The notes below the pieces were generated by a model, which made no database searches, was not told the origin of the DNA, and was given only the letters and a program-made list of their open reading frames with translations. This document shows, piece after piece, positions 8,491 to 17,757 of a stretch of DNA of 64,000 bases (position 1 is the stretch's first letter; each line of letters starts with the position of its first letter). Position numbers and translations under genes: made by a program. The stretch covers positions 696,621 to 760,620 of the forward strand of contig NZ_JAHYSS010000004.1 in assembly GCF_019802255.1 (NCBI RefSeq), written 5' to 3'. This stretch comes from Pedobacter polysacchareus. Its GTDB lineage: Bacteria > Bacteroidota > Bacteroidia > Sphingobacteriales > Sphingobacteriaceae.

Positions 8491-10023
8491 ATGCTAGAAA
8501 AAATCATTATTCTCGATTTTGGTTCCCAATACACGCAGCTAATTGCCCGCAGGGTACGCGAACTAAATGTGTATTGCGAAATTCATCCCTTCAACAATAT
8601 TCCTGAAATCACATCAGACGTAAAAGGTATCATATTTTCAGGAAGTCCGTTCTCGGTGCGTCAAGCAGAGGCTCCACAGATTGACCTGACTAAATTCCAC
8701 CTTAAATTCCCAGTATTGGGTGTTTGTTATGGTGCGCAATATATGGCGCAGCAGCTTGGTGGTGAAGTTCAGGCTTCATCAACTCGTGAATACGGCAGGG
8801 CTAACCTGAATTTCGTTGCTAGCGGAAATAAATTATTTAAGAACATCAGCCTGGATTCTCAAGTGTGGATGTCTCATGGAGATACCATCACCAAGATCCC
8901 TGAAAACTTTGAACTGATTGCAAGTACTGACAGCGTAAAAGTTGCAGCTTACCAGATTAAAGATAGCGAAACGTACGCGATTCAGTTTCACCCGGAAGTG
9001 ACACATAGCACGGACGGAAAGCAATTGCTGGAAAACTTTTTGGTAGATATCTGTGGATGTCATCAGGAATGGACTTCTGAAGCTTTTGTAGAAACGATCA
9101 TTGCAGATTTAAAAGAAACTATTGGTGACGATAAAGTAGTACTTGGCCTTTCAGGTGGGGTAGACTCTAGTGTTGCTGCGGTATTATTACACAAAGCAAT
9201 CGGTACCAATTTACACTGTATATTTGTCGACAACGGATTACTTCGTAAAGACGAATACGAAAGTGTATTAGAACAATACAAACACCTTGGTTTAAACATA
9301 AAAGGGGTGGATGCTAAAGATCGTTTCCTAAGCCAACTGGCTGGTGTAACTGATCCTGAGTTGAAGCGTAAAGCAATCGGACGTGTATTTATCGAAGTAT
9401 TCGATACAGAAGCACACCTGGTAGAAGATGTAAAATGGCTGGCACAAGGTACGATCTACCCAGACGTAATCGAGTCGATCTCTGTAAACGGTGGCCCATC
9501 AGCAACGATCAAATCTCACCATAACGTAGGCGGATTGCCTGACTTTATGAAACTGAAAGTAGTAGAGCCTTTGAAAACTTTATTTAAAGATGAAGTAAGA
9601 AGAGTAGGTACTTCATTAGGTTTAGAGCATTTCATCATTGGCCGTCATCCTTTCCCTGGTCCGGGATTAGCCATCAGAATTCTTGGTGAGGTGACTCCAG
9701 AGAAGGTAGCTATTCTTCAGGAAGCAGATGCGATTTATATCAATAACTTAAAAGAAGCAGGTCTGTATGATAAAGTATGGCAGGCAGGAGCAATCTTCCT
9801 TCCAGTACAGTCTGTAGGCGTAATGGGTGATGAGCGTACCTACGAAAATGCCATCTGTCTTCGTGCAGTGGAATCTGTAGATGGTATGACAGCCGACTGG
9901 TGTCATTTACCGTATAACGTACTCGCCAAAATTTCTAATGAAATTATTAACAAAGTAAAAGGAATAAACCGCGTAGTATATGATATCAGTTCAAAACCAC
10001 CCGCTACAATTGAGTGGGAATAA
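8491..10023 (+). CDS. guaA: GMP synthase (glutamine-hydrolysing)
   Basis: 510 residues, the expected length. Domains in order: class I glutamine amidotransferase (residues about 1-190; nucleophile Cys79 in VLGVCYGAQ, His/Glu of QFHPEVTHS), ATP pyrophosphatase with P-loop LSGGVDSS (about residue 220), and the C-terminal dimerisation domain ([14 protein letters not shown]; ending KPPATIEWE). It aminates XMP to GMP. The ATG at 8491 gives the family N-terminus [14 protein letters not shown]; a TTG two codons upstream lies within the promoter element. The 3' end overlaps the next gene by 44 nt. Confidence 0.97.
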   Translation: MLEKIIILDFGSQYTQLIARRVRELNVYCEIHPFNNIPEITSDVKGIIFSGSPFSVRQAEAPQIDLTKFHLKFPVLGVCYGAQYMAQQLGGEVQASSTREYGRANLNFVASGNKLFKNISLDSQVWMSHGDTITKIPENFELIASTDSVKVAAYQIKDSETYAIQFHPEVTHSTDGKQLLENFLVDICGCHQEWTSEAFVETIIADLKETIGDDKVVLGLSGGVDSSVAAVLLHKAIGTNLHCIFVDNGLLRKDEYESVLEQYKHLGLNIKGVDAKDRFLSQLAGVTDPELKRKAIGRVFIEVFDTEAHLVEDVKWLAQGTIYPDVIESISVNGGPSATIKSHHNVGGLPDFMKLKVVEPLKTLFKDEVRRVGTSLGLEHFIIGRHPFPGPGLAIRILGEVTPEKVAILQEADAIYINNLKEAGLYDKVWQAGAIFLPVQSVGVMGDERTYENAICLRAVESVDGMTADWCHLPYNVLAKISNEIINKVKGINRVVYDISSKPPATIEWE

Positions 10024-11209
10024 GTATTGGCTGATCATTTGTATTGCTTTCTTATTTTCGGCCTGTTCGCCGAAAATAAGAAAGCCTGCAAATAAAACCC
10101 CAGAAGGCCAGGGGAAAGTTAAAGAAGTAGAAAAACCTGTAGAGCGGTTTACACAGGCTAATATTTCCTTATTGATCCCTTTCCGCCTAAATGAAATTAA
10201 CCTGAGAACGGCCACCAAAGCCGAGGTCGATAAATCGGCAATGGCCATCGACTTTTACCAGGGTTTCAAAATGGGAATAGACTCAGCAGCAAGTTTGGGA
10301 TTAAACTTTAAAGTGAATGTCTTTGATACCCGTGACTCTAATGCGCAGATCGATGCGCTCATCAATAAAGGGACTTTAACGTATACTAATCTGGTAGTAG
10401 GACCGGTATTTCCTCAGGGCATTAAACACCTGATGCCTTATTCTATTGCGAGAAATATCCCGGTAGTATCGCCATTGGCTGCTACACATCCGGAAGAGTT
10501 TAACAACCCTAACCTGATTTCGGTAGTCAATAACATTGACCTTCATGCCGCAAAAATTGTGAATTATGTGGCTAAAAATTATGCGCCGGAAAACACGATT
10601 GTGGTATTGATCAATCCGAAAACAAGCAGTAATGAAGTGCTGGCCGGGCCTTTACGCGAGTATTTTAAAGCCAATAAAAAGGCCTTTTTAATGCAAGAAT
10701 ACCCTTCGGTATTTAGTATGGAAACGAAGATGCAGAAGGGCAAGCAGTACGTGGTTATCGTTACTTCTTCCGACCGTAAATTTGTGGTTCCGACCTTAGA
10801 TAGGCTGGTTAAGATTAAGAATAAAGGCTATGATCTGAATTTATTCGGTCACCCGGATTGGATCAAGCAGAATTATAATGTCGATAAATTACAGGCTTTA
10901 AATACCAGTGTTACGGCTTCTTACCATGTCAATTACCGAAGTGCAGCAACGATTCAGTTCATTAAAAAATATAGGGAGGCTTTCAAATTTGAACCTTCAG
11001 AATATTCTTTTAAAGGTTTTGATGTCGGTTTTTATTTCGGTAAATTATTTGCCGAACATGGTGCCAATTATTTGAAGTACCTGACCAAAGAAAAGTATGA
11101 AGGCTTACACAATTCCTTCGACTTTCGTCACGATGAAAAACTGGGTTATATCAATACCAGTTTAATGCTTTTGCGTTATAAGAATTTTGCTATAAACGTT
11201 GTAGAATGA
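9980..11209 (+). CDS. Lipoprotein with periplasmic-binding-protein type I fold (PBP1-like)
   Basis: 409 residues. The N-terminus carries a hydrophobic stretch and lipobox (LFSAC, Cys29), so it is a predicted lipoprotein. The rest resembles the type I periplasmic-binding fold of branched-chain amino acid receptors: a repeated alpha/beta pattern with [44 protein letters not shown] and [12 protein letters not shown]. No transporter genes adjoin, so a sensor or LpoA-like envelope role is possible. The ATG overlaps guaA by 44 nt; an in-frame TTG at 10010 would give a shorter n-region. Its stop overlaps the next gene's ATG (ATGA), implying translational coupling. A 17-bp perfect hairpin sits inside the signal-peptide codons. 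Confidence 0.75.
   Translation: MISVQNHPLQLSGNKYWLIICIAFLFSACSPKIRKPANKTPEGQGKVKEVEKPVERFTQANISLLIPFRLNEINLRTATKAEVDKSAMAIDFYQGFKMGIDSAASLGLNFKVNVFDTRDSNAQIDALINKGTLTYTNLVVGPVFPQGIKHLMPYSIARNIPVVSPLAATHPEEFNNPNLISVVNNIDLHAAKIVNYVAKNYAPENTIVVLINPKTSSNEVLAGPLREYFKANKKAFLMQEYPSVFSMETKMQKGKQYVVIVTSSDRKFVVPTLDRLVKIKNKGYDLNLFGHPDWIKQNYNVDKLQALNTSVTASYHVNYRSAATIQFIKKYREAFKFEPSEYSFKGFDVGFYFGKLFAEHGANYLKYLTKEKYEGLHNSFDFRHDEKLGYINTSLMLLRYKNFAINVVE
10046..10085. other. 17-bp perfect inverted repeat within the lipoprotein signal-peptide codons
   Basis: Arm GCTTTCTTATTTTCGGC (10046-10062), 6-nt loop, exact reverse complement (10069-10085). It begins 22 nt after the guaA stop. No T tract follows, so it is not a standard intrinsic terminator. 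Confidence 0.75.
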
Positions 11210-12375
11210 GAATAGAACACCAGATCCGGGCATTTGAGCAGCTTTTTAAAAGCTACGATGGGCTGCTGCCGTTACATCGGTTTTTACACCTCTATTTCAA
11301 ACAGAATAAAAAAATGGGCTCTTCAGACAGAAGATGGTCCAGCCGTTATATCTATAGTTTTTTCAGATTGGGAAAAGCCCTGATGAAAGAACCCCAGGTG
11401 CAGCGTCTGGCAATTGCTGATTTTTTATGTAATCATACCCATAGCTTAGTCGTAGATACCCATCTGTCTGAACTTGCTGATCAAATTGAATTGCCGCTTA
11501 AAGCTAAGCTGGCGCTGATCCAGTCGGCATTTCCAGCTTTTAGCCTGCAGGATGTTTTTTCTTTCCACCAGAATTTAAGTGCGGAAGTGGAACAGGAAGA
11601 TTTCTTTGAATCTTTCTTTACACAGCCGGATTTGTTTTTAAGGGTCACTAAAGGACATATGAAAGCCTTACTGGCCGATTTACATGCACATGAAGTGCCG
11701 GTAAAAGAATTGAGTGAAACTACGCTGGCCCTGCCAAATGGGACTAAACTCGAAAATATATTCCCCAATCAGAAGTTTTACCAGGTGCAGGATCTGTCTT
11801 CTCAAAAGACAGGTTTGTTCTTTGAACCCAAAGCTTATGATCGCTGGTGGGATTGCTGTGCCGCCTCAGGGGGCAAATCCTTGCTGCTGCACGATTTAGA
11901 GCCTAGTGTTCAGCTCGTGGTTAGTGATGTGAGAGAAACAAGCTTAAACAACCTCGATGATCGTTTTCATGAAGCAGGGATTAAGAAGTATCAAAAGAAA
12001 GTATTAGACCTGCTGCAAAATAATGATCAGGACTTGCATGATTATGAGTTTGATGGCATTGTACTCGATGCCCCTTGTTCAGGATCGGGTACCTGGGGAC
12101 GTACACCGGAAATGCTGTATTACTTTGATGCCCATAAAATCACCATGTATAACCGTTTGCAGAAAGGGATTGCCAGCAATGTGGTCAAATACCTAAAGGT
12201 AGGAAAACCATTGATTTACATTACCTGCTCGGTTTTTAAACAGGAAAATGAAGAAGTAGTACGTTTTCTGGAAGAAACGCTTCCACTGAAACTGGAAAAA
12301 ATGGAAGTGGTTAAAGGGTATAAAGATGCGGCAGATACGATGTTTGTAGCGCGATTGATTAAAACAGAAGCTTAG
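11206..12375 (+). CDS. RsmB/NOP2/Sun-type RNA (cytosine-5) methyltransferase
   Basis: 389 residues. An N-terminal helical region (NusB-like, about 1-150) precedes a SAM-dependent Rossmann methyltransferase. Visible motifs are the SAM loop WDCCAASGGKS (about residue 215), VVSDVRETSLNNL, motif IV DAPCSGSGTWGR (about residue 287) and motif VI YITCSVFKQENE (about residue 338). The two cysteines in PCSGSG and TCS are the pair used by m5C RNA methyltransferases. The likely target is 16S rRNA, but another RNA is possible. The ATG overlaps the stop of the preceding lipoprotein gene by 4 nt. A long terminator follows. Confidence 0.88.
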   Translation: MRIEHQIRAFEQLFKSYDGLLPLHRFLHLYFKQNKKMGSSDRRWSSRYIYSFFRLGKALMKEPQVQRLAIADFLCNHTHSLVVDTHLSELADQIELPLKAKLALIQSAFPAFSLQDVFSFHQNLSAEVEQEDFFESFFTQPDLFLRVTKGHMKALLADLHAHEVPVKELSETTLALPNGTKLENIFPNQKFYQVQDLSSQKTGLFFEPKAYDRWWDCCAASGGKSLLLHDLEPSVQLVVSDVRETSLNNLDDRFHEAGIKKYQKKVLDLLQNNDQDLHDYEFDGIVLDAPCSGSGTWGRTPEMLYYFDAHKITMYNRLQKGIASNVVKYLKVGKPLIYITCSVFKQENEEVVRFLEETLPLKLEKMEVVKGYKDAADTMFVARLIKTEA

Positions 12376-12470
12376 TTCTGCAAGTATTAATCCGGAAAAC
12401 ATATGAAAACTCATCCTGAGTTTAAAGCACAGTGACTGTTCCGGAAAACAATCAGGTTGAACTAAAATAG

Positions 12471-12510
12471 AATGGCCTCAGAATTTTAATAATTCTGAGG
12501 CCATTTTTTA
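12471..12510. terminator. Bidirectional terminator
   Basis: Perfect 15-bp stem AATGGCCTCAGAATT / AATTCTGAGGCCATT, 5-nt loop, T run on the plus strand; between the convergent methyltransferase and MarC genes. An 11-bp direct repeat TCCGGAAAACA (12391 and 12440) lies just before it. Confidence 0.92.
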
Positions 12511-12526
12511 TATAGAAATTGGCTGA

Positions 12527-13093
12527 TTATAAGCCCGTATTGTTTCTGAATAGCTTAATGGCAATGGCCAGTAAGATCACTCCGAATGCCTTTCTCAATA
12601 CGTTCAAACCGGCTTTACCGAGTAAACGCTCTAAACGGTTGGTGTTTTTCAATACAAAATAAACAAACATCATATTGATCAGGATACCCGCAATAATGTT
12701 TTGCGTGGCATATTCTGTCTTTAAGGATAATAATGTAGTCATGGTTCCGGCTCCTGCAATTAAAGGGAAGGCCAGGGGAACAATAGACACGGTTTCCGGC
12801 ACATCTTCGTTGAAGATGGTCAGTCCAAGGACCATTTCCATTGCAATCACAAAGATCACAAATGAACCTGCAATCGCAAAGGATTCTACATCTAGGCCGA
12901 TTACTTTTAATAAGGTTTCTCCTGCAAAAAGAAAGATAATCATCAATGCTGTAGCTACAATAGTTGCTTTTTCAGATTGAATATGACCGGCTTTCTTTCT
13001 AAGTTCGATCACCACCGGGATGGCACCTAGAATATCAATAATCGCGAACATGATCATCGAACAAGAGAGGATTTGACTGAAATTAAATTCCAT
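12527..13093 (-). CDS. MarC family integral membrane protein
   Basis: 188 residues, six predicted membrane segments. The N-terminus (MIMFAIIDILGAIPVVIELRKKAG) and FPLIAGAGTMTTLLSL segment match the MarC/YchE family, inner-membrane proteins of unclear function once linked to antibiotic resistance. The start at 13093 is favoured because a -7 element TACCTTTG lies just upstream (13120-13113), inside what would be coding sequence if the in-frame start at 13147 were used. Convergent with the RNA methyltransferase gene. Confidence 0.87.
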   Translation of the reverse strand: MEFNFSQILSCSMIMFAIIDILGAIPVVIELRKKAGHIQSEKATIVATALMIIFLFAGETLLKVIGLDVESFAIAGSFVIFVIAMEMVLGLTIFNEDVPETVSIVPLAFPLIAGAGTMTTLLSLKTEYATQNIIAGILINMMFVYFVLKNTNRLERLLGKAGLNVLRKAFGVILLAIAIKLFRNNTGL

Positions 13094-13112
13094 AGCAGCT
13101 GTATTTAAGCTG

Positions 13113-13120
13113 CAAAGGTA
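13113..13120 (-). promoter_or_regulatory. -7 promoter element of the MarC gene
   Basis: Minus-strand TACCTTTG, an exact TAnnTTTG, 19 nt upstream of the ATG at 13093. The -33 partner is weak. It decides the MarC start codon. Confidence 0.45.
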
Positions 13121-13152
13121 TATTATTTTGTAATAAGAAGGTGACAAGCGGA

Positions 13153-13197
13153 AAACAAAAAGGCCTGAATTCTATGGAAAGAACTCAGGCCTTTTTT
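13153..13197 (-). terminator. Terminator after the APC permease
   Basis: Stem AAAGGCCTGA / TCAGGCCTTT, extended on the minus strand by G-T wobble pairs, with A/T runs on both sides. It lies about 35 nt beyond the permease stop on the minus strand. Confidence 0.75.
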
Positions 13198-13231
13198 GTT
13201 TAAAAGAGGCACTCCTTTAGTAAAAGAAGGC

Positions 13232-14932
13232 TTATACTTTAGCTTTCACGTTCTTAGACGTGGCCGCACGGTATACGTAAATGAATATATGTACTATGGC
13301 AAATACCAGAGAGAAGTAATATAATCCAGTATCTGTACCATTGGTGGTATGGTGGTGAATGATCGCCACGATAACCAGCAACACCGCCAGGGCTAAGCCG
13401 ATATAAGAAACTACTTTATTACTTCTGGCTAAGGTAACCGGATTGTTGTCAGATAGTAAACTGTTTTTGATTCCATAGAATAAATACACGTTTACCCCAA
13501 TAATCATCCATACCAATAAACGAACCCAGGTATCTAATGGAAGGAATACCATCATTCCTAAACATACCACTACTCCTAAAATTGGGATCAGCGGTACCAT
13601 TGGTACTTTAAATGCTCTTGGAAGATCAGGCATGCGTTTTCTTAGGATAATGATACCGATACATACCAGAATAAAGGCGAATAAGGTACCAATACTGGTC
13701 ATTTCACCTACTACTCTTGCCGGAACAAAAGCCGCAAATAAACTCACAAATACCATGAAAAGGATATTACTTTTTGCAGGTGTGCTGAACTTAGGGTGAA
13801 CTTTAGAGAATACGCCTGGCAATAAACCATCTTTACTCATCGAGAAGAATACTCTGGACTGACCCAATAACATCACCAGGATTACCGAAGCGTAACCGCC
13901 CAGAATCGCCAGGATAATTGCTTTGTTTAACCATGGATAAGCTGGAGTAACGATCCCTGCTGCATTTTTAACACCCATATTGTCAATTGCAACTGCAACC
14001 GGAGCGATACCATCCTGACCTTTGAATAGGTCGTAGTTGGCCACACCTGTCATAACGTGTGCAAATAAGATATAAAGAACGGTACAGATGAATAGCGAAA
14101 CGAGGATACCAATTGGCATATCTTTCTTCGGGTTTTTAGCTTCCTGAGCCGCAGTAGATACTGCATCAAAACCAATATAAGCGAAGAATACAATACCCGC
14201 TGCTCTAATGACACCACCCCATCCGTTTTCAAAGAAACTGGCATGACCTGGCTTGTCGGCAGGGATAAAATATGGAGAATAATTGTCTGCATTGATGTAT
14301 TTCCATCCTAAGAAGATAAAGATGAATACGATCACTACTTTAACCGCTACAATCACACCGTTGATGATTGCTGATTCTTTAGTACCTCTGATCAATACTA
14401 ATGACATCAATACGATGATGAATACAGCAGGCAGGTTAAACATACCGTTAACGATGGTTCCGTCGGCAAGGGTAGCAGTATCAAATGGCGACATCACTAC
14501 CTGTGCGGGCAGGTGAAGGTCGTAGTATTCGAGAAACTTGACCAGGTATCGACTCCAGCTGATAGAAACTGTAGCCGCACCGACCGCATATTCCAATACC
14601 AAATCCCAGCCAATGATCCAGGCTACTAATTCGCCCATGGTGGCATAAGAATAAGTATATGCACTTCCTGCAACAGGGATCATGGAAGCAAATTCTGCGT
14701 AACATAAGCCTGCAAACCCACAGCCTATTGCTGCAATAACGAAGGAAATGGTAATCGCCGGGCCGGCGTTATTGGCTGCTGCTGAACCGGTAATGGAAAA
14801 TAATCCAGCACCGATAATAGCCCCAATACCCAAAGCAACCAGATTTACCGGGCCCAGGGTTCTCTTTAATGCCCCTTCTCCGGTTTCGGAAGCTTCTTTT
14901 GTAAGTAAGTCGATCGACTTTCTAAAATTCAT
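13232..14932 (-). CDS. APC superfamily amino acid permease (CAT/YfnA-like)
   Basis: 566 residues with about 12-14 membrane spans. The N-terminus KRTLGPVNLVALGIGAIIGAGLFSITGSAAANNAGPAITISFVIAA contains the APC substrate-binding G-I-G-A-I-I-G-A-G motif, and FFAYIGFDAVSTAAQEAKNPKKDMPIGI is the conserved intracellular loop of the cationic amino acid transporter branch. It is expected to import amino acids across the inner membrane; the specific substrate is not evident. It has its own promoter element (14988-14995) and is separated from the upstream pyrophosphatase gene by a terminator. The charged C-terminus is short. Confidence 0.88.
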   Translation of the reverse strand: MNFRKSIDLLTKEASETGEGALKRTLGPVNLVALGIGAIIGAGLFSITGSAAANNAGPAITISFVIAAIGCGFAGLCYAEFASMIPVAGSAYTYSYATMGELVAWIIGWDLVLEYAVGAATVSISWSRYLVKFLEYYDLHLPAQVVMSPFDTATLADGTIVNGMFNLPAVFIIVLMSLVLIRGTKESAIINGVIVAVKVVIVFIFIFLGWKYINADNYSPYFIPADKPGHASFFENGWGGVIRAAGIVFFAYIGFDAVSTAAQEAKNPKKDMPIGILVSLFICTVLYILFAHVMTGVANYDLFKGQDGIAPVAVAIDNMGVKNAAGIVTPAYPWLNKAIILAILGGYASVILVMLLGQSRVFFSMSKDGLLPGVFSKVHPKFSTPAKSNILFMVFVSLFAAFVPARVVGEMTSIGTLFAFILVCIGIIILRKRMPDLPRAFKVPMVPLIPILGVVVCLGMMVFLPLDTWVRLLVWMIIGVNVYLFYGIKNSLLSDNNPVTLARSNKVVSYIGLALAVLLVIVAIIHHHTTNGTDTGLYYFSLVFAIVHIFIYVYRAATSKNVKAKV

Positions 14933-14987
14933 AGTTTAAAGTTTAGTAAAGGTTGTCTATAGTGTTTTTGGTTTGTAATCTGATTGT

Positions 14988-14995
14988 CAAACCTA
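14988..14995 (-). promoter_or_regulatory. -7 promoter element of the APC permease gene
   Basis: Minus-strand TAGGTTTG matches TAnnTTTG, 55 nt upstream of the start at 14932. No clear -33 TTTG. It lies between the upstream gene's terminator and this gene. Confidence 0.4.
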
Positions 14996-15011
14996 AATAA
15001 AGATGTTTAAA

Positions 15012-15046
15012 AATAAAAGGGATTTTTATTCAAAATCCCTTTTATT
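15012..15046 (-). terminator. Terminator after hppA
   Basis: Perfect 15-bp stem AATAAAAGGGATTTT / AAAATCCCTTTTATT with a 5-nt loop, just past the hppA stop on the minus strand. Confidence 0.85.
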
Positions 15047-15062
15047 AGTAACAATCGTAATA

Positions 15063-17363
15063 TTATGGTTTGACACTGATGGTGTCCAGCAGGTTCTTTA
15101 AGGTGTCAATATGCTCAATTCCATTGGCGTCTATCGTTTTCATCACCCGGATTTCTTTTCTGATCTCCTGACCTAATTTTACTTCAGGAACTACGCTTAC
15201 AGCAATGTAAGGGGCAATTACTAAGGATACAATCGACATTAATTTGATTAAAATATTCATAGAAGGACCAGAGGTATCCTTGAAAGGATCTCCTACTGTA
15301 TCACCAGTTACAGAGGCTTTATGAGGCTCAGATCCTTTATAGAATAGCTCCCCATTAATTTTCACTCCTTTTTCGAATGACTTCTTGGCATTGTCCCATG
15401 CACCACCTGCATTACTTTGGAAAATACCCATCAAGACGCCGGAAACAGTAACTCCAGCCAGCAGACCGCCTAATATTTCAGCGGAGCTTACCGCAGGAAA
15501 CACGTTTTTAAATCCGAAACCAACAATGATCGGAGTGAGTAAGGCAATGGCACCAGGCAGCATCATTTCACGGATGGAAGCTTTGGTAGAAATGGCGACA
15601 CACTTTTCATATTCAGGTTTGGCTTTGTATTCCATGATTCCGGGGATTTCCCGGAATTGGCGGCGAACTTCCTGTACCATATCCATCGCGGCTTTACCTA
15701 CTGCGGCGATACACAGGGCCGAAAAGATGAAAGGAATCATCGCGCCAGCAAATAGGCCGGCCAATACAGGCGCTTTGTAAATGTCGATCGCATCAATGCC
15801 GGCAACGCCTACAAAGGCAGCAAATAAGGCCAGTGAGGTTAATGCAGCAGAAGCAATCGCAAAACCCTTGCCTGTGGCTGCGGTGGTGTTTCCTACGGCA
15901 TCCAGGTTATCAGTACGTTCACGCACTTCCGGTGGAAGCTGGCTCATCTCTGCAATGCCCCCTGCATTGTCGGCAATCGGGCCGAAAGCATCAATGGCAA
16001 GCTGCATAGCAGTAGTGGCCATCATACCTGCAGCAGCAATCGCTACGCCATATAGACCGGCAAAAGAATAAGAGAAAATAATTCCGCCTGCCAGTACTAA
16101 AATAGGAGCAACTGTAGATTTCATTCCTACAGACAATCCACCAATGATATTCGTGGCATGGCCGGTTCCTGATTGCTGGATAATGGAATTGACCGGGCCT
16201 TTACCCATTGCGGTATAATATTCGGTAATGATGCTCATGAGTGTACCCACTACAAGACCTACTAAAATGGCGTAATAAACATCCAGATTCGTAAAATCTA
16301 CGCCACGAAGGTGTAAATGAGGAGGTAACATAAACATCACAATGAAATAACAGGCAATTGCAGTGAGGACAATAGAACTCCAGTTGCCCAGGTTCAAAGC
16401 GGTCTGCACATTGGAATCTTCACCTTTAATACGGACAAACCAGGTGCCTACGATAGAAAATAAAATCCCCAGTCCGCAGATGACCATGGGCAGCAGTACC
16501 GGAGAAAAGCCATTCAGCTGATCTATAGCTACACCATTTAATTTCTCTATTATAATTTCTTGTCCCAATACCATGGTGGCCAGGATCGTGGCTACATAAG
16601 AACCGAACAAATCGGCACCCATACCGGCAACGTCTCCTACGTTATCGCCAACGTTATCGGCAATGGTAGCAGGATTACGTACATCATCCTCTGGAATTCC
16701 TGCTTCTACTTTACCTACTAAATCAGCACCTACATCTGCAGCTTTGGTATAAATACCACCACCAACACGAGCAAATAAAGCGATAGACTCTGCTCCTAAG
16801 GAGAAGCCTGTGAGTACTTCTATCGCAGTTCTCATTTCTGTACTATTGGCTTCGATTACATTAAAAACCTTCAGGAAAACAATAAATAATCCGCCTAAAC
16901 CCAGTATCGCCAGTCCGGCAACACCTAAACCCATTACTGTTCCGCCGGTAAAAGACACTTTTAAGGCTTTCGACAAACTAGTTCTGGCAGCTTGTGTGGT
17001 GCGTACGTTGGCTTTAGTGGCGGCTTTCATGCCGATATATCCTGCAGTAGCAGAAAATACAGCGCCAATGATAAAGGCAATGGCAATGATCCAGCTGGAG
17101 TGTAGTGCTACACCATTTACTTCATGTATGTTCCCGGAATAAGCAAGTAATGCTGCCGTAAATACCACGAAAATGCTGAGTACTCTCCATTCTGCTTTCA
17201 AAAAGGCCATGGCACCATCGGCGATATAACCCGCAAGTTCCTGCATTTTCGCATCACCAGCATCTTGTTTGTTGACCCAGGCGCTTTTTATCGCCATGAC
17301 AATAATGCCAATTAAACCCAGTAAAGGGATAAAATAAATTAGATTTTTTTGTAAGAACTCCAT
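15063..17363 (-). CDS. hppA: Membrane-bound ion-translocating pyrophosphatase, K+-dependent type
   Basis: 766 residues, about 16 membrane spans. It hydrolyses pyrophosphate to pump H+ or Na+ across the inner membrane. Catalytic motifs are [20 protein letters not shown] (residues 201-220) and the acidic [21 protein letters not shown] (about 236-256), plus a C-terminal [15 protein letters not shown]. At [10 protein letters not shown] (491-500) residue 495 is Ala; K+-independent enzymes have Lys there, so this belongs to the K+-dependent class. Sequence alone does not settle H+ versus Na+ pumping. It is monocistronic, with a terminator downstream and a 394-bp divergent region upstream. Confidence 0.95.
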   Translation of the reverse strand: MEFLQKNLIYFIPLLGLIGIIVMAIKSAWVNKQDAGDAKMQELAGYIADGAMAFLKAEWRVLSIFVVFTAALLAYSGNIHEVNGVALHSSWIIAIAFIIGAVFSATAGYIGMKAATKANVRTTQAARTSLSKALKVSFTGGTVMGLGVAGLAILGLGGLFIVFLKVFNVIEANSTEMRTAIEVLTGFSLGAESIALFARVGGGIYTKAADVGADLVGKVEAGIPEDDVRNPATIADNVGDNVGDVAGMGADLFGSYVATILATMVLGQEIIIEKLNGVAIDQLNGFSPVLLPMVICGLGILFSIVGTWFVRIKGEDSNVQTALNLGNWSSIVLTAIACYFIVMFMLPPHLHLRGVDFTNLDVYYAILVGLVVGTLMSIITEYYTAMGKGPVNSIIQQSGTGHATNIIGGLSVGMKSTVAPILVLAGGIIFSYSFAGLYGVAIAAAGMMATTAMQLAIDAFGPIADNAGGIAEMSQLPPEVRERTDNLDAVGNTTAATGKGFAIASAALTSLALFAAFVGVAGIDAIDIYKAPVLAGLFAGAMIPFIFSALCIAAVGKAAMDMVQEVRRQFREIPGIMEYKAKPEYEKCVAISTKASIREMMLPGAIALLTPIIVGFGFKNVFPAVSSAEILGGLLAGVTVSGVLMGIFQSNAGGAWDNAKKSFEKGVKINGELFYKGSEPHKASVTGDTVGDPFKDTSGPSMNILIKLMSIVSLVIAPYIAVSVVPEVKLGQEIRKEIRVMKTIDANGIEHIDTLKNLLDTISVKP

Positions 17364-17757
17364 ACTTAGTTTAAGTTTATTTGGTTGATTTTTAGTTTAC
17401 TGGGTATAGATTCACTCCTTAGGATACTTCGGAGTAGCGCGTTCACAGCTCAGATAAGTGCTACGTAAAATTAACAGTGTTCTTGTAAAAAGCAAATTTT
17501 TAATGATCTGATTGCTAAGGTTTTTTTTAGAAAAAATAATTTAATATTTGGAATGCCTTTCCAGGTTAGTGGTTTTGATTTTTTTAAATATATTAGCACA
17601 AACTAACCAAACAAAATGAAAGCATCAAATTGAACCACAATTACTTCCATTAGGAAGCTGCTTGCATTTTGAAAACCAACAACCAAAAAAGAGGAATTTT
17701 TTGAATAACCTAACCCGCTATTCGGTAAAAGAGAATCCCTCATTAAAAACAAACTAA
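17364..17757. other. Divergent intergenic region (hppA / APC permease)
   Basis: 394 bp, AT-rich, carrying both divergent control regions. No gene of normal size. Seen on the plus strand: A-rich leader AACTAACCAAACAAAATG followed by a five-codon frame (MKASN, 17616-17633), then a small hairpin CTTCC-ATTA-GGAAG (17644-17657) before the permease start. No exact TAnnTTTG element was found in either direction. Confidence 0.5.

Noticed and set aside
15385..16071. Two long open frames antisense to hppA
   Set aside because: Alanine/proline-rich shadow frames produced by the glycine/alanine-rich pyrophosphatase codons; no start context and no recognisable domain.
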